This document shows positions 26,021 through 34,939 of a stretch of DNA of 64,000 bases, one piece after another. The stretch comes from Mucilaginibacter hurinus (GTDB lineage Bacteria; Bacteroidota; Bacteroidia; Sphingobacteriales; Sphingobacteriaceae), in NCBI RefSeq assembly GCF_003324525.1, contig NZ_QGDC01000004.1:62001-126000 (forward strand), written 5' to 3'. Positions within the stretch are counted from its first letter, which is position 1. Each line of letters opens with the position of its first letter. The notes below the pieces were generated by a model, which was not told the origin of the DNA, made no database searches, and saw only the letters and a program-made list of their open reading frames with translations. Made by a program: the position numbers and the translations under genes.

Positions 26021-27202
26021 ATGACAGATCGCCTGCATAATAAATATGAAGAAATTTTTGGCAAAAAGGCTACCAACGATTTTTTTTCGCCCGGAAGAGT
26101 AAACCTCATAGGCGAACATATTGACTACAATGGCGGACTTGTTATGCCTTGCGCTATAACTTTTGGTACTTATTTATTGGTAAGCTTTAATGACGACCAA
26201 ATTTTTAGGTTTAGAAGCCTGAACGTTGAGGAAACAGCGGACATTGAATTACGCGGACAGTACCACAAAACCGGTGAAAGCTGGTACAATTTCCCGTTAG
26301 GTGTAGCCGACTATTTTCTGCGCGACGGGAAGGAACTAAAGGGCATGGATATGCTTTTTTACGGTGACATACCGATCGGATCGGGCTTATCTTCATCAGC
26401 ATCTATTGAAGTAGTTACAGCTTACGCTTTAAATGAATTATTTGATGCCGGATATTCAAAACTCGACCTGGTAAAAATTTCAAAATGGGTGGAGAATGAC
26501 TTCATTGGAGTTAACTGCGGCATTATGGATCAGTTTGCAGTGGCTTTTGGCGAAAAAGATAAAGCGTTGATGCTCAACTGCGATACCCTTGACTACCAGG
26601 CGGTAGATACTAACCTTGGCGACTATGTTTTAGCAATTATTAATACTAACAAATCGCGCAAACTGGCTGAATCAAAATACAATGAGCGCGTGCAGGAATG
26701 CGCCGCGGCCTTGAGCGCGCTGCAGCAGGAATTGGAAATTAATCATCTTTGCGACATAAATACCGAGACTTACGATAAATACCGGCACCTGGTAAAAACG
26801 GATCTAATAAACCGCCGTGCTACACACGTTATCGCTGAAAACGACCGTGTAAAGCAAGCCGCTAAAGTACTTGCAGAAAATAATCTTGGGGCGTTTGGTC
26901 AGTTAATGTATGCATCGCATGATTCATTACGGGATTTATATGAAGTAAGCGGCAAAGAACTTGATACCATTGTTGAATACTGCAGAACAAACACTGGTGT
27001 GGCCGGTGCGCGTATGACTGGTGCAGGATTTGGCGGATGTGCCGTAGCCCTGGTTAAACGGAGCGGATTTGACAAATTTAGCAGCCGGTTAACGCAATAT
27101 TACGAAGAGAAAATCGGGTACGCACCATCAATTTATAGCTCACTGATAGGCGACGGTGTTGGGGGCATCAACCGGCCTGTAAATAGCGGCGATAATCTTT
27201 AA
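26021..27202 (+). CDS. galK: Galactokinase
   Basis: 393 residues, GHMP kinase family, phosphorylating alpha-D-galactose at C1 (Leloir pathway). The galactokinase signature SPGRVNLIGEHIDYNGG (near 23-39), the ATP-binding GDIPIGSGLSSSASIE (about 112-127) and the C-terminal GARMTGAGFGGCAVAL are all intact. Length is normal. No galT or mutarotase neighbours are present; the next gene, 19 bp on, is an RNA methyltransferase. Galactose-1-phosphate could feed EPS nucleotide sugars, which is inference. An AATATTTG box at 25991-25998 is a possible -7 element. Confidence 0.94.
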   Translation: MTDRLHNKYEEIFGKKATNDFFSPGRVNLIGEHIDYNGGLVMPCAITFGTYLLVSFNDDQIFRFRSLNVEETADIELRGQYHKTGESWYNFPLGVADYFLRDGKELKGMDMLFYGDIPIGSGLSSSASIEVVTAYALNELFDAGYSKLDLVKISKWVENDFIGVNCGIMDQFAVAFGEKDKALMLNCDTLDYQAVDTNLGDYVLAIINTNKSRKLAESKYNERVQECAAALSALQQELEINHLCDINTETYDKYRHLVKTDLINRRATHVIAENDRVKQAAKVLAENNLGAFGQLMYASHDSLRDLYEVSGKELDTIVEYCRTNTGVAGARMTGAGFGGCAVALVKRSGFDKFSSRLTQYYEEKIGYAPSIYSSLIGDGVGGINRPVNSGDNL

Positions 27203-27221
27203 TACTTACATTGTTACATAC

Positions 27222-27749
27222 ATGCGTAAATTAAAGTTAGACGAACTTAACCGGGCAACTGTTGAAGAATTTAAAGCACAGGATAAGTTGAGCGTGGCGG
27301 TGGTGCTTGATAATGTACGCAGTATGCATAATATCGGCTCCATATTTCGAACTTCAGATGCATTTGCAGTACAAAAAGTTATACTTTGCGGTATAACAGC
27401 GCAGCCTCCTCATCGCGAGATAGAAAAAACCGCACTCGGTGCTACACAATCTATCGAATGGGAATATTATAGCAATACTTTAAATGCTTTGAATGACCTG
27501 AGAGAAAATGGATATACTGCTATTGCTATTGAGCAGGCCGAAAATAGTGTAATGCTGGATACCTTTACACCTGCCGGCAATACAAAATACGCGCTTATAT
27601 TTGGTAACGAGGTAAACGGCGTGGGCGACGAAGTAATGCAACATGTTGATACATGCATTGAGATACCGCAATTTGGCACCAAGCACTCCTTTAATATTGT
27701 TGTATCTGCCGGTATAGTACTGTGGGATTTCTCCTGCAAGCTACGGTAG
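27222..27749 (+). CDS. SpoU/TrmH-family RNA 2'-O-methyltransferase
   Basis: 175 residues, one SPOUT domain. Motif 1 is LDNVRSMHNIGSIFRTSDAF (Asn and Arg of the catalytic site), motif 2 LIFGNEVNGVGDEVM, and motif 3 IEIPQFGTKHSFNIVVSAGI, which together form the knotted SAM-binding site. It transfers methyl to a ribose in tRNA or rRNA; the exact position is not readable from sequence. It has no extra N-terminal substrate-binding domain, so it is close to the short TrmH/TrmL-like forms. It is probably co-transcribed with galK (19-bp gap) and converges on the membrane gene at 27755. Confidence 0.9.
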   Translation: MRKLKLDELNRATVEEFKAQDKLSVAVVLDNVRSMHNIGSIFRTSDAFAVQKVILCGITAQPPHREIEKTALGATQSIEWEYYSNTLNALNDLRENGYTAIAIEQAENSVMLDTFTPAGNTKYALIFGNEVNGVGDEVMQHVDTCIEIPQFGTKHSFNIVVSAGIVLWDFSCKLR

Positions 27750-27754
27750 AACTT

Positions 27755-28201
27755 TTATGCTGAAATTACCTTGGGTGCTTTTTTGGGCCTATGGTGAACA
27801 ACTGTGTCGGGCCCGCCTAAAAACTTCAGATACATGATAAGTGCCAGCAAATATGAGCAAACCCCGATAGACCCTAACAGGATATAATTGTCAACAAACT
27901 CATCAAAAGGTATAAATATAAACGTAAGGTTTACTGCAAGGATGATATAAAGCATCACCGAATTAACAACAAATACCTTGATAAAGTTGCCGCCGGCGCT
28001 GTATAAAATACCGCCGCCAATATAAACCAGCGTAAAAAACACAGGCAAAGCGCCTAAGCAAATCCAAACAATAATATCCTCTAAGTCGGTTAGCTCTAGT
28101 TGGCAGTATATCTGGAACATACAAAGTGTAAACCCCATTATAGCGCAAAAAACTGCTGTCAATACATTATATATCCTTCTTTTACTAATAGTTAACGCCA
28201 T
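27755..28201 (-). CDS. Four-TM membrane protein of unknown function
   Basis: 148 residues with four hydrophobic segments (about 13-31, 40-62, 72-92, 102-122) and a basic C-terminal tail (HHRPKKAPKV). The N-terminus ISKRRIYNVLT is basic, consistent with a cytoplasmic start. I recognise no domain. It ends 5 bp from the methyltransferase stop on the other strand. Nothing nearby suggests a specific role. Confidence 0.75.
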   Translation of the reverse strand: MALTISKRRIYNVLTAVFCAIMGFTLCMFQIYCQLELTDLEDIIVWICLGALPVFFTLVYIGGGILYSAGGNFIKVFVVNSVMLYIILAVNLTFIFIPFDEFVDNYILLGSIGVCSYLLALIMYLKFLGGPDTVVHHRPKKAPKVISA

Positions 28202-28395
28202 CTACACGAAGTGAAAATAATAGTTTAAAATTGGTTTGTTTTTAGCGATGTAAAGCGGTTAAAAGCAGCCTCAATATTACAAAAAATTCAAATACCTAAC
28301 GGCACAATTAACGTTATAGGCTGATTAAGATCATATAATCTTAACATTTGAACTTTAACGTTTACTTTACAAAAAAGTTATAACAACCTAAAACT
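28202..28395. other. Intergenic, AT-rich, contains an inverted repeat
   Basis: Between two minus-strand genes. TTAAGAT (28325-28331) and ATCTTAA (28338-28344) form an exact 7-bp inverted repeat with a 6-bp spacer. It may be a regulator site or part of the terminator for the YcxB-like gene upstream. Nothing else was found. Confidence 0.3.
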
Positions 28396-28896
28396 TTAGT
28401 CTTTTAAATTGGACGCCAGCCCACCAATACTCTTTATTATATTGCGTAAGTTGTTTAGGTCATTTGTTGTCAAATCGATTTTTGGTATCACATTCAGCGT
28501 ACGATTGTCCTGATATATCAATATCCAATTATTAAGTTCAACTACCTTTTTCACTTTGTCCCACGGTAAGAAAGACACAAATGTTTCGCCCTTTATTTCA
28601 ACTTGACGGGTATCAAAAGTGTAAGTTAAAGTTTCGCTGAGTTTTTCATTTTCATTAAACTGCTTTTTTGCAGACCGGTATATGCTAAAAGGCAATCCGG
28701 CAAGAACAAAAATTGCAAAAACCAGTTGGAATACCGGGAAGCTCCCCTGCTGCCAAAATCCCAAAAAGTATGATGAAGCAAGAATTAACATTATAACACC
28801 AAAAATTGTCAAAATAATGAACGCAGGCTTTTTATAAACCAGTAAAAATTGCAAGCTCAAAAAGTGCTTGAAGGTTAATTTAGTTTTGATGTTCAT
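28396..28896 (-). CDS. YcxB-like membrane protein
   Basis: 166 residues. Two membrane helices (about 25-45 and 52-72) are followed by a beta-rich cytoplasmic domain with TLTYTFDTRQVEIKGE, LPWDKVKKVVELNNWILIY and TLNVIPK, matching the YcxB-like C-terminal domain (PH-like fold). The function of this family is not established. It is transcribed alone from the minus strand, with 156 bp to the next gene upstream. Confidence 0.75.
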   Translation of the reverse strand: MNIKTKLTFKHFLSLQFLLVYKKPAFIILTIFGVIMLILASSYFLGFWQQGSFPVFQLVFAIFVLAGLPFSIYRSAKKQFNENEKLSETLTYTFDTRQVEIKGETFVSFLPWDKVKKVVELNNWILIYQDNRTLNVIPKIDLTTNDLNNLRNIIKSIGGLASNLKD

Positions 28897-29052
28897 GCTA
28901 AATCCTAAAGCTTATACCTGATAACTAAGCCGCTACAACAAGGTTTAAGATTGAACAGTTATTTAACCACACACTAAAGATGCATTTTAGGTCAAGATTC
29001 CATAAGCTGTTAAAAACTATAGTTATGTGAAGCGCGCTCACGGCATTAGTCG

Positions 29053-30699
29053 CTAACTATTAACAACATGCGGGTTCGCCGCGGCTAACTTTACATCGCT
29101 GATTTTTGTATAATCGGGCACGAAGCTATCATAGCTGCTAACAGCCATATCTCGTTCAAAACGCTGCGGGTAGGGCGTTTGCAATAAACTACCTTTTGGT
29201 ATGTACGGAAACAGCTCGTCATAAGTTTGTATGCAGTTGGCACTTACCCGGCGATAAATGAACTGGCGCTGTATGTCGTCTGGGTGTTGCAGACCGGCAG
29301 CACCTAACATCTGTATGGCGGCGCTCACAGTTTGATTATGGAAATATGCTACCCTGGTTTTCTTGTCGTCAACTACAAGGCCCCGCATTAAACCTTTATC
29401 CTGCGTGGCCACACCAGTAGGACACGAATTTTTATTGCACTCCAGCGCCTGTATGCAACCTAACGCGAACATCATGCCGCGCGCGCTGTTACACATATCG
29501 GCGCCTAACGCAAAATTTTTAACCAGGTCAAAACCCGTTGCCACTTTGCCTGAAGCTATTACTTTAATGTATTGCTTTATATCAAACCCAGTAAGCACAT
29601 CATACACAAATGCTAATGCCTCACGCAATGGCATGCCAATTGAGTTTGAAAACTCCAGGGGTGCAGCCCCTGTGCCGCCTTCTCCCCCGTCAACTGTAAT
29701 AAAATCCGGGTAAATCTGCTCCCTTACTATAGCTTTACAAATTGCCAAAAACTCGCTTTTATGACCTATGCAAAGTTTAAACCCTACGGGCTTGCCGCCC
29801 GATAAGTCGCGTAGTTTTTTTATGAAGTGCACCAACTCTACCGGGTTTGAAAATGCTGAATGCCTTGGTGGCGACTCCACATCGTGGCCCATCTCCACCA
29901 ATCTTATCCTCGCTATTTCTGCGGTTACCTTGGCGGCAGGCAATAAACCGCCATGCCCCGGCTTAGCCCCTTGCGACAATTTTATTTCTATCATTTTTAC
30001 CTGCGGTAAGATGGCCCGTTGTGTAAAAGCTTCGGTATTAAAAGTACCGTCGTTGTTGCGGCAACTGAAATAACCTGTGCCAATTTGCCAAATGATATCG
30101 CCGCCGGGTTGTAAGTGGTAGTCGCTTAAGCCGCCTTCGCCGGTATTGTGCGCAAAACCGCCAAGTTTAGCGCCACTGTTTAGTGCCAGTATAGCGTTTT
30201 CGCTAAGCGAGCCAAAACTCATCGCTGATATATTATATACGCTGGCACTATACGGCTGTGTGCACTGCGGGCCACCAACCGTTACCCGGGGCTTAAGATT
30301 AAGCTGTCCGTGGGCAATAGCAGAAAGGCTGTGGTTAAGCCATTCATAACCATCCTGGTAAACGTCCAAATCGGTACCAAATGCGCGTGTATCGTCAACT
30401 TTTTTTGCGCGCTGGTATATCACACTCCGGCTTTGCCGGTTAAACGGTGTGCCATTGGTTTCACTTTCGATAAAATATTGATAAACTTTAGGTCGCAGAT
30501 CTTCCATTAGGAAACGCAAACGTCCTAACACAGGAAAGTTACGTACAATTGTACTCTTAGTTTGTAATAGGTCATATAACCCAACAATAAAGAGCGGAAA
30601 AGCAATTACATAAAGGTATAGTGCAGGGTGCCAAACATAGCCCCACGCTCCTATCATTGCAAAAATTATTAATGAAACTATAAAAAAAGCTCTTATCAT
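29053..30699 (-). CDS. FMN-binding glutamate-synthase-family protein
   Basis: 548 residues. Two N-terminal membrane helices (about 4-21 and 23-40) precede a glutamate synthase-like FMN barrel: AMSFGSLSENAI, TGEGGLS, EIKLSQGAKPGHGGLLPAAKV, VDGGEGGTGAAPLEF and ASGKVATGFD. The cluster-binding segment ALGCIQALECNKNSCPTGV supplies three cysteines for an iron-sulfur centre. There is no glutaminase domain, so it is not a full GltB. Members are membrane-linked oxidoreductases of unclear substrate. It is monocistronic, with 182 bp to the divergent YceI gene. Confidence 0.88.
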   Translation of the reverse strand: MIRAFFIVSLIIFAMIGAWGYVWHPALYLYVIAFPLFIVGLYDLLQTKSTIVRNFPVLGRLRFLMEDLRPKVYQYFIESETNGTPFNRQSRSVIYQRAKKVDDTRAFGTDLDVYQDGYEWLNHSLSAIAHGQLNLKPRVTVGGPQCTQPYSASVYNISAMSFGSLSENAILALNSGAKLGGFAHNTGEGGLSDYHLQPGGDIIWQIGTGYFSCRNNDGTFNTEAFTQRAILPQVKMIEIKLSQGAKPGHGGLLPAAKVTAEIARIRLVEMGHDVESPPRHSAFSNPVELVHFIKKLRDLSGGKPVGFKLCIGHKSEFLAICKAIVREQIYPDFITVDGGEGGTGAAPLEFSNSIGMPLREALAFVYDVLTGFDIKQYIKVIASGKVATGFDLVKNFALGADMCNSARGMMFALGCIQALECNKNSCPTGVATQDKGLMRGLVVDDKKTRVAYFHNQTVSAAIQMLGAAGLQHPDDIQRQFIYRRVSANCIQTYDELFPYIPKGSLLQTPYPQRFERDMAVSSYDSFVPDYTKISDVKLAAANPHVVNS

Positions 30700-30817
30700 C
30701 TGCTTTTGATTTATCTAACAACTGCTAATCTAACAGTTTATTACAACAAATCTGACGCATTGCAGTTATAAAATTATCGCTTTGTCTGACAAATGTAATT
30801 ACTAATAAAAATAATAG

Positions 30818-30829
30818 ATGTTTAAACAT
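30818..30829. promoter_or_regulatory. 12-bp palindrome in the YceI promoter region
   Basis: ATGTTTAAACAT is a perfect 12-bp palindrome located 7 bp upstream of the TATATTTG -7 box, overlapping the spacer and -33 zone. A DNA-binding regulator at this site would block the promoter. The region is AT-rich, so it may be chance. Confidence 0.25.
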
Positions 30830-30836
30830 ATATTAT

Positions 30837-30844
30837 TATATTTG
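30837..30844 (+). promoter_or_regulatory. -7 promoter box of the YceI gene
   Basis: TATATTTG matches TAnnTTTG exactly, 37 bp before the ATG at 30882. Transcription would start near 30850, giving a normal-length leader. The -33 element is weak. Confidence 0.5.
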
Positions 30845-30881
30845 TGTTCATAAACAATTAGAAACTAAAACATAACCAGCT

Positions 30882-31415
30882 ATGGCAACTACAAAATGGG
30901 TATTAGATCCCACACACTCAGAAGTACAATTTAAAGTAAAGCACTTAGTTATATCAACTGTTACCGGCTCATTTAAAACGTTCGACGGTGAATTAGAGAC
31001 AGACGGTGACGACTTTGAAAACGCGAAAATTCAATTCTCAGCCGATATAGCCAGCATAGACACTAACCAGGGCCAGCGCGACGGGCATTTAAAGTCAGCA
31101 GATTTTTTCGATGCTGAAAAGTATCCGAAGCTTACGTTCAAATCAACTTCATTTACAAAAAAAGGCGGTGATGAATATCTTTTAGAAGGCGATCTGACTA
31201 TTAAAGATGTTACCAAACCCGTTAAACTTGATGTTGAATTTGGTGGATCTGCTACCGATTTTTATGGCAACAACAAGGCGGGCTTTGAGGTGACCGGAAA
31301 AATCAGCCGTAAAGATTTTGGGCTTACCTGGAATGGTGTAACCGAAGCCGGTGCCATAGTTGTAGCAGATGAGGTTAAGCTGATATTTAACGTGCAGTTT
31401 GCCAAACAAGCATAG
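30882..31415 (+). CDS. YceI-family lipid-binding protein
   Basis: 177 residues, a single lipocalin-like YceI domain: WVLDPTHSEVQFKVKHLVIS, VTGSFKTFDGEL, DIASIDTNQGQRDGHLKSAD, FDAEKYPKLTFKST, LTIKDVTKPVKLDVEF and the end motif DFGLTWNGVTEAG. YceI proteins bind isoprenoid-type lipids in a beta-barrel. Most are periplasmic with a signal peptide; this one starts directly with MATTKWVLDP and has none, so a cytoplasmic place is likely. The gene is monocistronic with its own promoter, divergent from the glutamate-synthase-like gene. Confidence 0.93.
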   Translation: MATTKWVLDPTHSEVQFKVKHLVISTVTGSFKTFDGELETDGDDFENAKIQFSADIASIDTNQGQRDGHLKSADFFDAEKYPKLTFKSTSFTKKGGDEYLLEGDLTIKDVTKPVKLDVEFGGSATDFYGNNKAGFEVTGKISRKDFGLTWNGVTEAGAIVVADEVKLIFNVQFAKQA

Positions 31416-31439
31416 TACCTTTTATCATAAACAGATATC

Positions 31440-31484
31440 CATCTCCAGAAGTCGCTTTAAATTCGTGAGGGACTTTTGGAGGTG
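31440..31484. repeat. Inverted repeat between the YceI and Sua5-like genes
   Basis: CATCTCCAGAAGTC (31440-31453) pairs with GACTTTTGGAGGTG (31471-31484), 12 of 14 positions, enclosing a 17-bp loop. There is no T-tract, so it looks like a short repeat element rather than a simple terminator. Confidence 0.4.
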
Positions 31485-31503
31485 TTAAAAACCTTTTTAG
31501 GGG

Positions 31504-31511
31504 TATATTTG
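31504..31511 (+). promoter_or_regulatory. Candidate -7 box of the Sua5/YciO gene
   Basis: TATATTTG matches TAnnTTTG exactly but lies only 10 bp before the ATG at 31522, so the transcript leader would be very short. A TTTG at 31475-31478 is a possible but over-spaced -33 element. Confidence 0.35.
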
Positions 31512-31521
31512 CTTTATACGT

Positions 31522-32142
31522 ATGCTGATAAAGATATATCCCGAGAACCCTAATCCTAAAGCCATTGAACAAGTAGCCAATGTGCTGCGAAAGGGTGGTA
31601 TAATTATCTATCCTACTGATACGGTTTATGGCCTGGGCTGTGACATTACAAATCACCGGGCTATAGAGGCTATCTGTAAAATAAGGAATATTAAACCGGA
31701 TAAGGCCAATTTTTCATTTATATGCTATGATCTCAGCCATATATCTGACTATATCAAGCCAATTGACAATACAACTTTCCGTGTGTTAAAAAAAGCATTG
31801 CCAGGCCCATTTACCTTTATATTTAACGCCAGCCATGCCGTACCTAAACTGTTAAGCTCAAATAAAAAAACAGTGGGTATACGTGTGCCCGACAATGACA
31901 TAGCCCGCGAAATAGTGCGCGTGCTGGGCAATCCCATTCTGTCTACATCTATACATGACGAAGATGAAATTGTGGAATATTCTACCGATCCGGAACTTAT
32001 TTACGAAAAGTACCAGGACAAAGTTGACATGGTGATAGACGGCGGTTACGGCGGTAACATTCCATCAACTGTAATTGATTGTACATCAGGAGAATTTGAT
32101 GTTATACGTGAAGGAAAAGGTGAATTGGATTTGTATTTATAA
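31522..32142 (+). CDS. L-threonylcarbamoyladenylate synthase family protein (Sua5/YciO/YrdC)
   Basis: 206 residues, one YrdC domain. The conserved KGGIIIYPTDTVYGLGCD (30-47), ICKIRNIKPDKANFSFICYD and GIRVPDNDIA motifs line the nucleotide/threonylcarbamoyl cleft. TsaC/Sua5 enzymes make the threonylcarbamoyl-AMP used for t6A37 in tRNA. The KxR-K-x(2) set (KIRNIKPDK) and the STSIHDEDEI segment fit the YciO branch, whose cellular role is less certain. It lacks the C-terminal Sua5 domain. It is convergent with trpA. Confidence 0.88.
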   Translation: MLIKIYPENPNPKAIEQVANVLRKGGIIIYPTDTVYGLGCDITNHRAIEAICKIRNIKPDKANFSFICYDLSHISDYIKPIDNTTFRVLKKALPGPFTFIFNASHAVPKLLSSNKKTVGIRVPDNDIAREIVRVLGNPILSTSIHDEDEIVEYSTDPELIYEKYQDKVDMVIDGGYGGNIPSTVIDCTSGEFDVIREGKGELDLYL

Positions 32143-32171
32143 TGGCTATGGACGGGACTATGCTATTTATT

Positions 32172-32219
32172 AATTGGCGGTATGCTCCTAGTAAACAAGC
32201 ACTCCCCTTACCGCTAATT
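32172..32219. terminator. Hairpin between convergent genes
   Basis: AATTGGCGGTA (32172-32182) pairs with TACCGCTAATT (32209-32219), 10 of 11 positions, between the Sua5-like stop and the trpA stop. A shared two-way terminator is plausible; the loop is 26 bp and no strong T-tract follows. Confidence 0.35.
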
Positions 32220-32264
32220 TATTGAAGTTAGGATACCTGCAAACAATCCACAAACATATATAAA

Positions 32265-33053
32265 CTAGCCCCTGCTTGATAAATCAGGCTTTATGTTTTT
32301 TATGAAGTCCGGGATGAGCGGGAGATAATTGTCGGTGGCTAAAAGCTTAACAAAAGCACTGCCTACTATGGCGCCGTTGGCGTATTGACAAGCCTTGTTA
32401 AAAGTGCTACTATTTGATATCCCGAAACCAATAATGGTTGGATTTTTAAGCTCCATAGCCTTTATACGTTTATAATAATCCTCTATGGGTACAGACACCT
32501 GCAAATTGCTGCCGGTTATGGAGGATGAAGACAGCAAATAGATAAAGCCGGTACTTAAATCGTCAATTTTACGAATACGTTCTTCTGAAGTGTTGGGTGT
32601 TACGAGGAAAATGTTGCTAAGATTATTTTCTGTAAAACAACCTGAATATAATTTCTCATATTCATACATAGGCAGGTCGGGTATAATCAGGCCATCAACA
32701 CCAACTTCTGCAGCTTTTTTACAAAACCGCTCAACGCCATACTGCACCATTGGATTGATATAACCCATCAGTAGTATCGGTATGCTCACGCGTTTACGCA
32801 AATCTTTAAGTTGCTCAAACAACACATTCACGGTCATGCCGTTTTCTAAAGCCTTTTCGCTGCTCTGCTGGATTGTCGGGCCATCAGCTACGGGGTCAGA
32901 ATATGGAAATCCAACCTCCAGGAAGTCAACCCCGGCTTTTTCCAGCGCTTCGGCAATATCTACAGTTGCGTTAAGTTCCGGATATCCGGCCGTGAAATAG
33001 ATAGAAAGCAGGTTATCGTTTTTATTAGCGAAAAGGTTTTGTAAGCGGTTCAT
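32265..33053 (-). CDS. trpA: Tryptophan synthase alpha chain
   Basis: 262 residues, TIM barrel that splits indole-3-glycerol phosphate into indole and glyceraldehyde 3-phosphate. Catalytic residues are present: the Glu of FLEVGFPYSDPVADGP (family Glu49) and the Asp of the same motif (family Asp60); GLIIPDLP and the phosphate-binding GFGISNS also match. It forms a complex with TrpB, encoded upstream. The 80-bp gap to trpB contains an inverted repeat, so the last gene may be expressed differently from the rest. It is the final gene of the trpDFBA operon. Confidence 0.95.
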   Translation of the reverse strand: MNRLQNLFANKNDNLLSIYFTAGYPELNATVDIAEALEKAGVDFLEVGFPYSDPVADGPTIQQSSEKALENGMTVNVLFEQLKDLRKRVSIPILLMGYINPMVQYGVERFCKKAAEVGVDGLIIPDLPMYEYEKLYSGCFTENNLSNIFLVTPNTSEERIRKIDDLSTGFIYLLSSSSITGSNLQVSVPIEDYYKRIKAMELKNPTIIGFGISNSSTFNKACQYANGAIVGSAFVKLLATDNYLPLIPDFIKNIKPDLSSRG

Positions 33054-33060
33054 ATATCTT

Positions 33061-33125
33061 TAGTTCATAGTCGATAGTTCATGATTCATAGAATATTCCG
33101 GCCATGAACCATTAACGATAAACTA
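33061..33125. repeat. Inverted repeat in the trpB-trpA gap
   Basis: GTTCATG (33077-33083) and CATGAAC (33103-33109) form an exact inner stem, and TAGTT (33061-33065) and AACTA (33121-33125) an outer one. Imperfect direct words (TAGTTCATAG, TAGTTCATG, TTCATAG) also recur. It resembles a short repeat element placed inside the operon. Confidence 0.45.
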
Positions 33126-33133
33126 TATCTTAA

Positions 33134-34315
33134 TTAATATCCAAAATGTTTTATGTACGTATCTAAGTCTTTATCTCCCCTGCCTGATATGCAAATAACT
33201 ATATTATCATCGTTCTTAAACTGCATTTTTTCCAGCTGGGCCAATGCATGTGAACTTTCTATTGCGGGGATAATACCCTCTAACTGGCAACAAAGTAAGC
33301 CCGCCTGCAAAGCCTCCTCGTCTGTTGCACTAACATATTGTGCCCTATCCGCTTTAAACAGGTGAGCATGTTGCGGGCCTATGCCAGGATAATCAAGACC
33401 GGCCGAGATAGAATATGGCTCTATCACCTGTCCGTCTTCGGTTTGCATTAATATGGTACGCATACCGTGCAGCACGCCGTCTTTACCCAGCGCTGTGGTT
33501 GCTGCCGAGTGCCCGCTGTTTATGCCTTGCCCTGCGGCTTCAACTGCGATAAGTTTTACTTCCTCATCATCTAAAAAATGATAAAACATACCTATAGCAT
33601 TGCTACCTCCACCAACGCAGGCAAGCACATATTCAGGTAACTCCCTGCCGGTTTGCTCAAGCAGTTGCTTTTTTGTTTCATAAGATATGATAGACTGAAA
33701 CCTGGCCACCATCTCGGGGTATGGGTATGGGCCCACAACAGAGCCGATGATATAATGCGTATCTTCTGGATTGCCTATCCAATCGCGCAACGCCTCGTTA
33801 GTGGCATCTTTAAGCGTTTTGCTCCCTGATGTGGCGGGCACTACCCTGGCACCCAGCATTTTCATACGCGATACGTTTGGCGCCTGCCGGGCCATATCTA
33901 TCTCGCCCATATATACTACGCACTCCAATCCTTTTAAAGCACACACTGTGGCAGTTGCCACGCCATGCTGGCCTGCCCCGGTTTCTGCAATAATGCGTTT
34001 TTTGCCAAGCCGTTCGGCCAATAAAATTTGCCCTATAGCATTATTTATTTTGTGCGAACCGGTATGGTTCAAATCTTCCCGTTTAAAAAATATATTGGCA
34101 CCATATTTTTCAGAGTATCGTTTGGCATGATAAAGCGGCGAAGGCCTTCCCACGTAGTCTTTTAGCAGTTGATCAAACTCGGCTTTAAAATCATTATCTT
34201 CAAGCACCTGCAAATATTGTTTTCTTAAGGCCTCTACATTCGGATACAGCATTTCAGGGATATATGCTCCGCCAAAATCGCCGTAATAGCCGTGCTCATC
34301 AACTCCGTATTTCAT
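33134..34315 (-). CDS. trpB: Tryptophan synthase beta chain
   Basis: 393 residues, fold-type II PLP enzyme that joins indole and serine. The PLP lysine is in [13 protein letters not shown] (about residue 88), with the catalytic Glu in [13 protein letters not shown], the glycine-rich phosphate site GGGSNAIG, and [13 protein letters not shown]. It is a standard TrpB1 in length and motifs. It starts 9 bp after trpF. It supplies the beta subunit of the alpha2-beta2 complex with the downstream trpA product. Confidence 0.96.
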   Translation of the reverse strand: MKYGVDEHGYYGDFGGAYIPEMLYPNVEALRKQYLQVLEDNDFKAEFDQLLKDYVGRPSPLYHAKRYSEKYGANIFFKREDLNHTGSHKINNAIGQILLAERLGKKRIIAETGAGQHGVATATVCALKGLECVVYMGEIDMARQAPNVSRMKMLGARVVPATSGSKTLKDATNEALRDWIGNPEDTHYIIGSVVGPYPYPEMVARFQSIISYETKKQLLEQTGRELPEYVLACVGGGSNAIGMFYHFLDDEEVKLIAVEAAGQGINSGHSAATTALGKDGVLHGMRTILMQTEDGQVIEPYSISAGLDYPGIGPQHAHLFKADRAQYVSATDEEALQAGLLCCQLEGIIPAIESSHALAQLEKMQFKNDDNIVICISGRGDKDLDTYIKHFGY

Positions 34316-34324
34316 GGTTGCAAA

Positions 34325-34939
34325 TTACTTAATAGTTTTAAATGCCTGTTTTAACAAATCTACATTTTTTATGCCCGGCGATATTTCAAACCGGCTGTTC
34401 AAATCAACCCCGTATAACCGGGGATGTTTTATTTTTTTCACGTCCTCTATATTATCCGCACTTATCCCGCCGGATAGTAAGAACGGGACGTCTAACTTAT
34501 ATTTTTCCAGGATATCCCAGTTAAAGGTTTTGCCCGATCCGCCATGACTGGCAGTTTTTGTGTCAAACAGAAAATAATCGACGTTACCTGCGTATGGAAG
34601 CAACACGTCAAAATTAAAATCTTCATCAACACCAAATGCCTTAAATACGGTTACAGTCCCTTTAAATTGTGCGCAAAGTTCCGGCGTTTCGCTGCCATGC
34701 AATTGAATAGCTTTAAAACCATAATGTGCAATAGCCCGGGTTATTTGCTCGGCAGGCTCATTTACAAAAACACCTGTTTTAATGATGTTTGAATCAATAG
34801 CCTGCAATTCATTAACCGCCAGGCCGCCAATAAATCGCGGCGAGGGAGCATAGCAAATAAACCCCAGGTAGTCTGGCGATAACCCGGCTACTGCTTTTAT
34901 ATTTGCCGGTTCGGTCATGCCGCAAACTTTAATTATCAT
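34325..34939 (-). CDS. trpF: Phosphoribosylanthranilate isomerase
   Basis: 204 residues, TIM barrel performing the Amadori rearrangement of N-(5-phosphoribosyl)anthranilate. The catalytic Cys is in IKVCGMTEPANIKAV; the general acid Asp is in FLFDTKT; GGSGKTFNWDIL and LSGGISADNI bind the phosphate. Its start overlaps the trpD stop by 4 bp (ATGA coupling). In many related genomes trpC lies between trpD and trpF; here the two genes directly overlap, so trpC must be elsewhere. Confidence 0.94.
   Translation of the reverse strand: MIIKVCGMTEPANIKAVAGLSPDYLGFICYAPSPRFIGGLAVNELQAIDSNIIKTGVFVNEPAEQITRAIAHYGFKAIQLHGSETPELCAQFKGTVTVFKAFGVDEDFNFDVLLPYAGNVDYFLFDTKTASHGGSGKTFNWDILEKYKLDVPFLLSGGISADNIEDVKKIKHPRLYGVDLNSRFEISPGIKNVDLLKQAFKTIK

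Noticed and set aside
34936..34939. trpC hidden between trpD and trpF
   Set aside because: The two genes overlap by 4 bp, so there is no room; no indole-glycerol-phosphate synthase motifs were seen elsewhere in the window.
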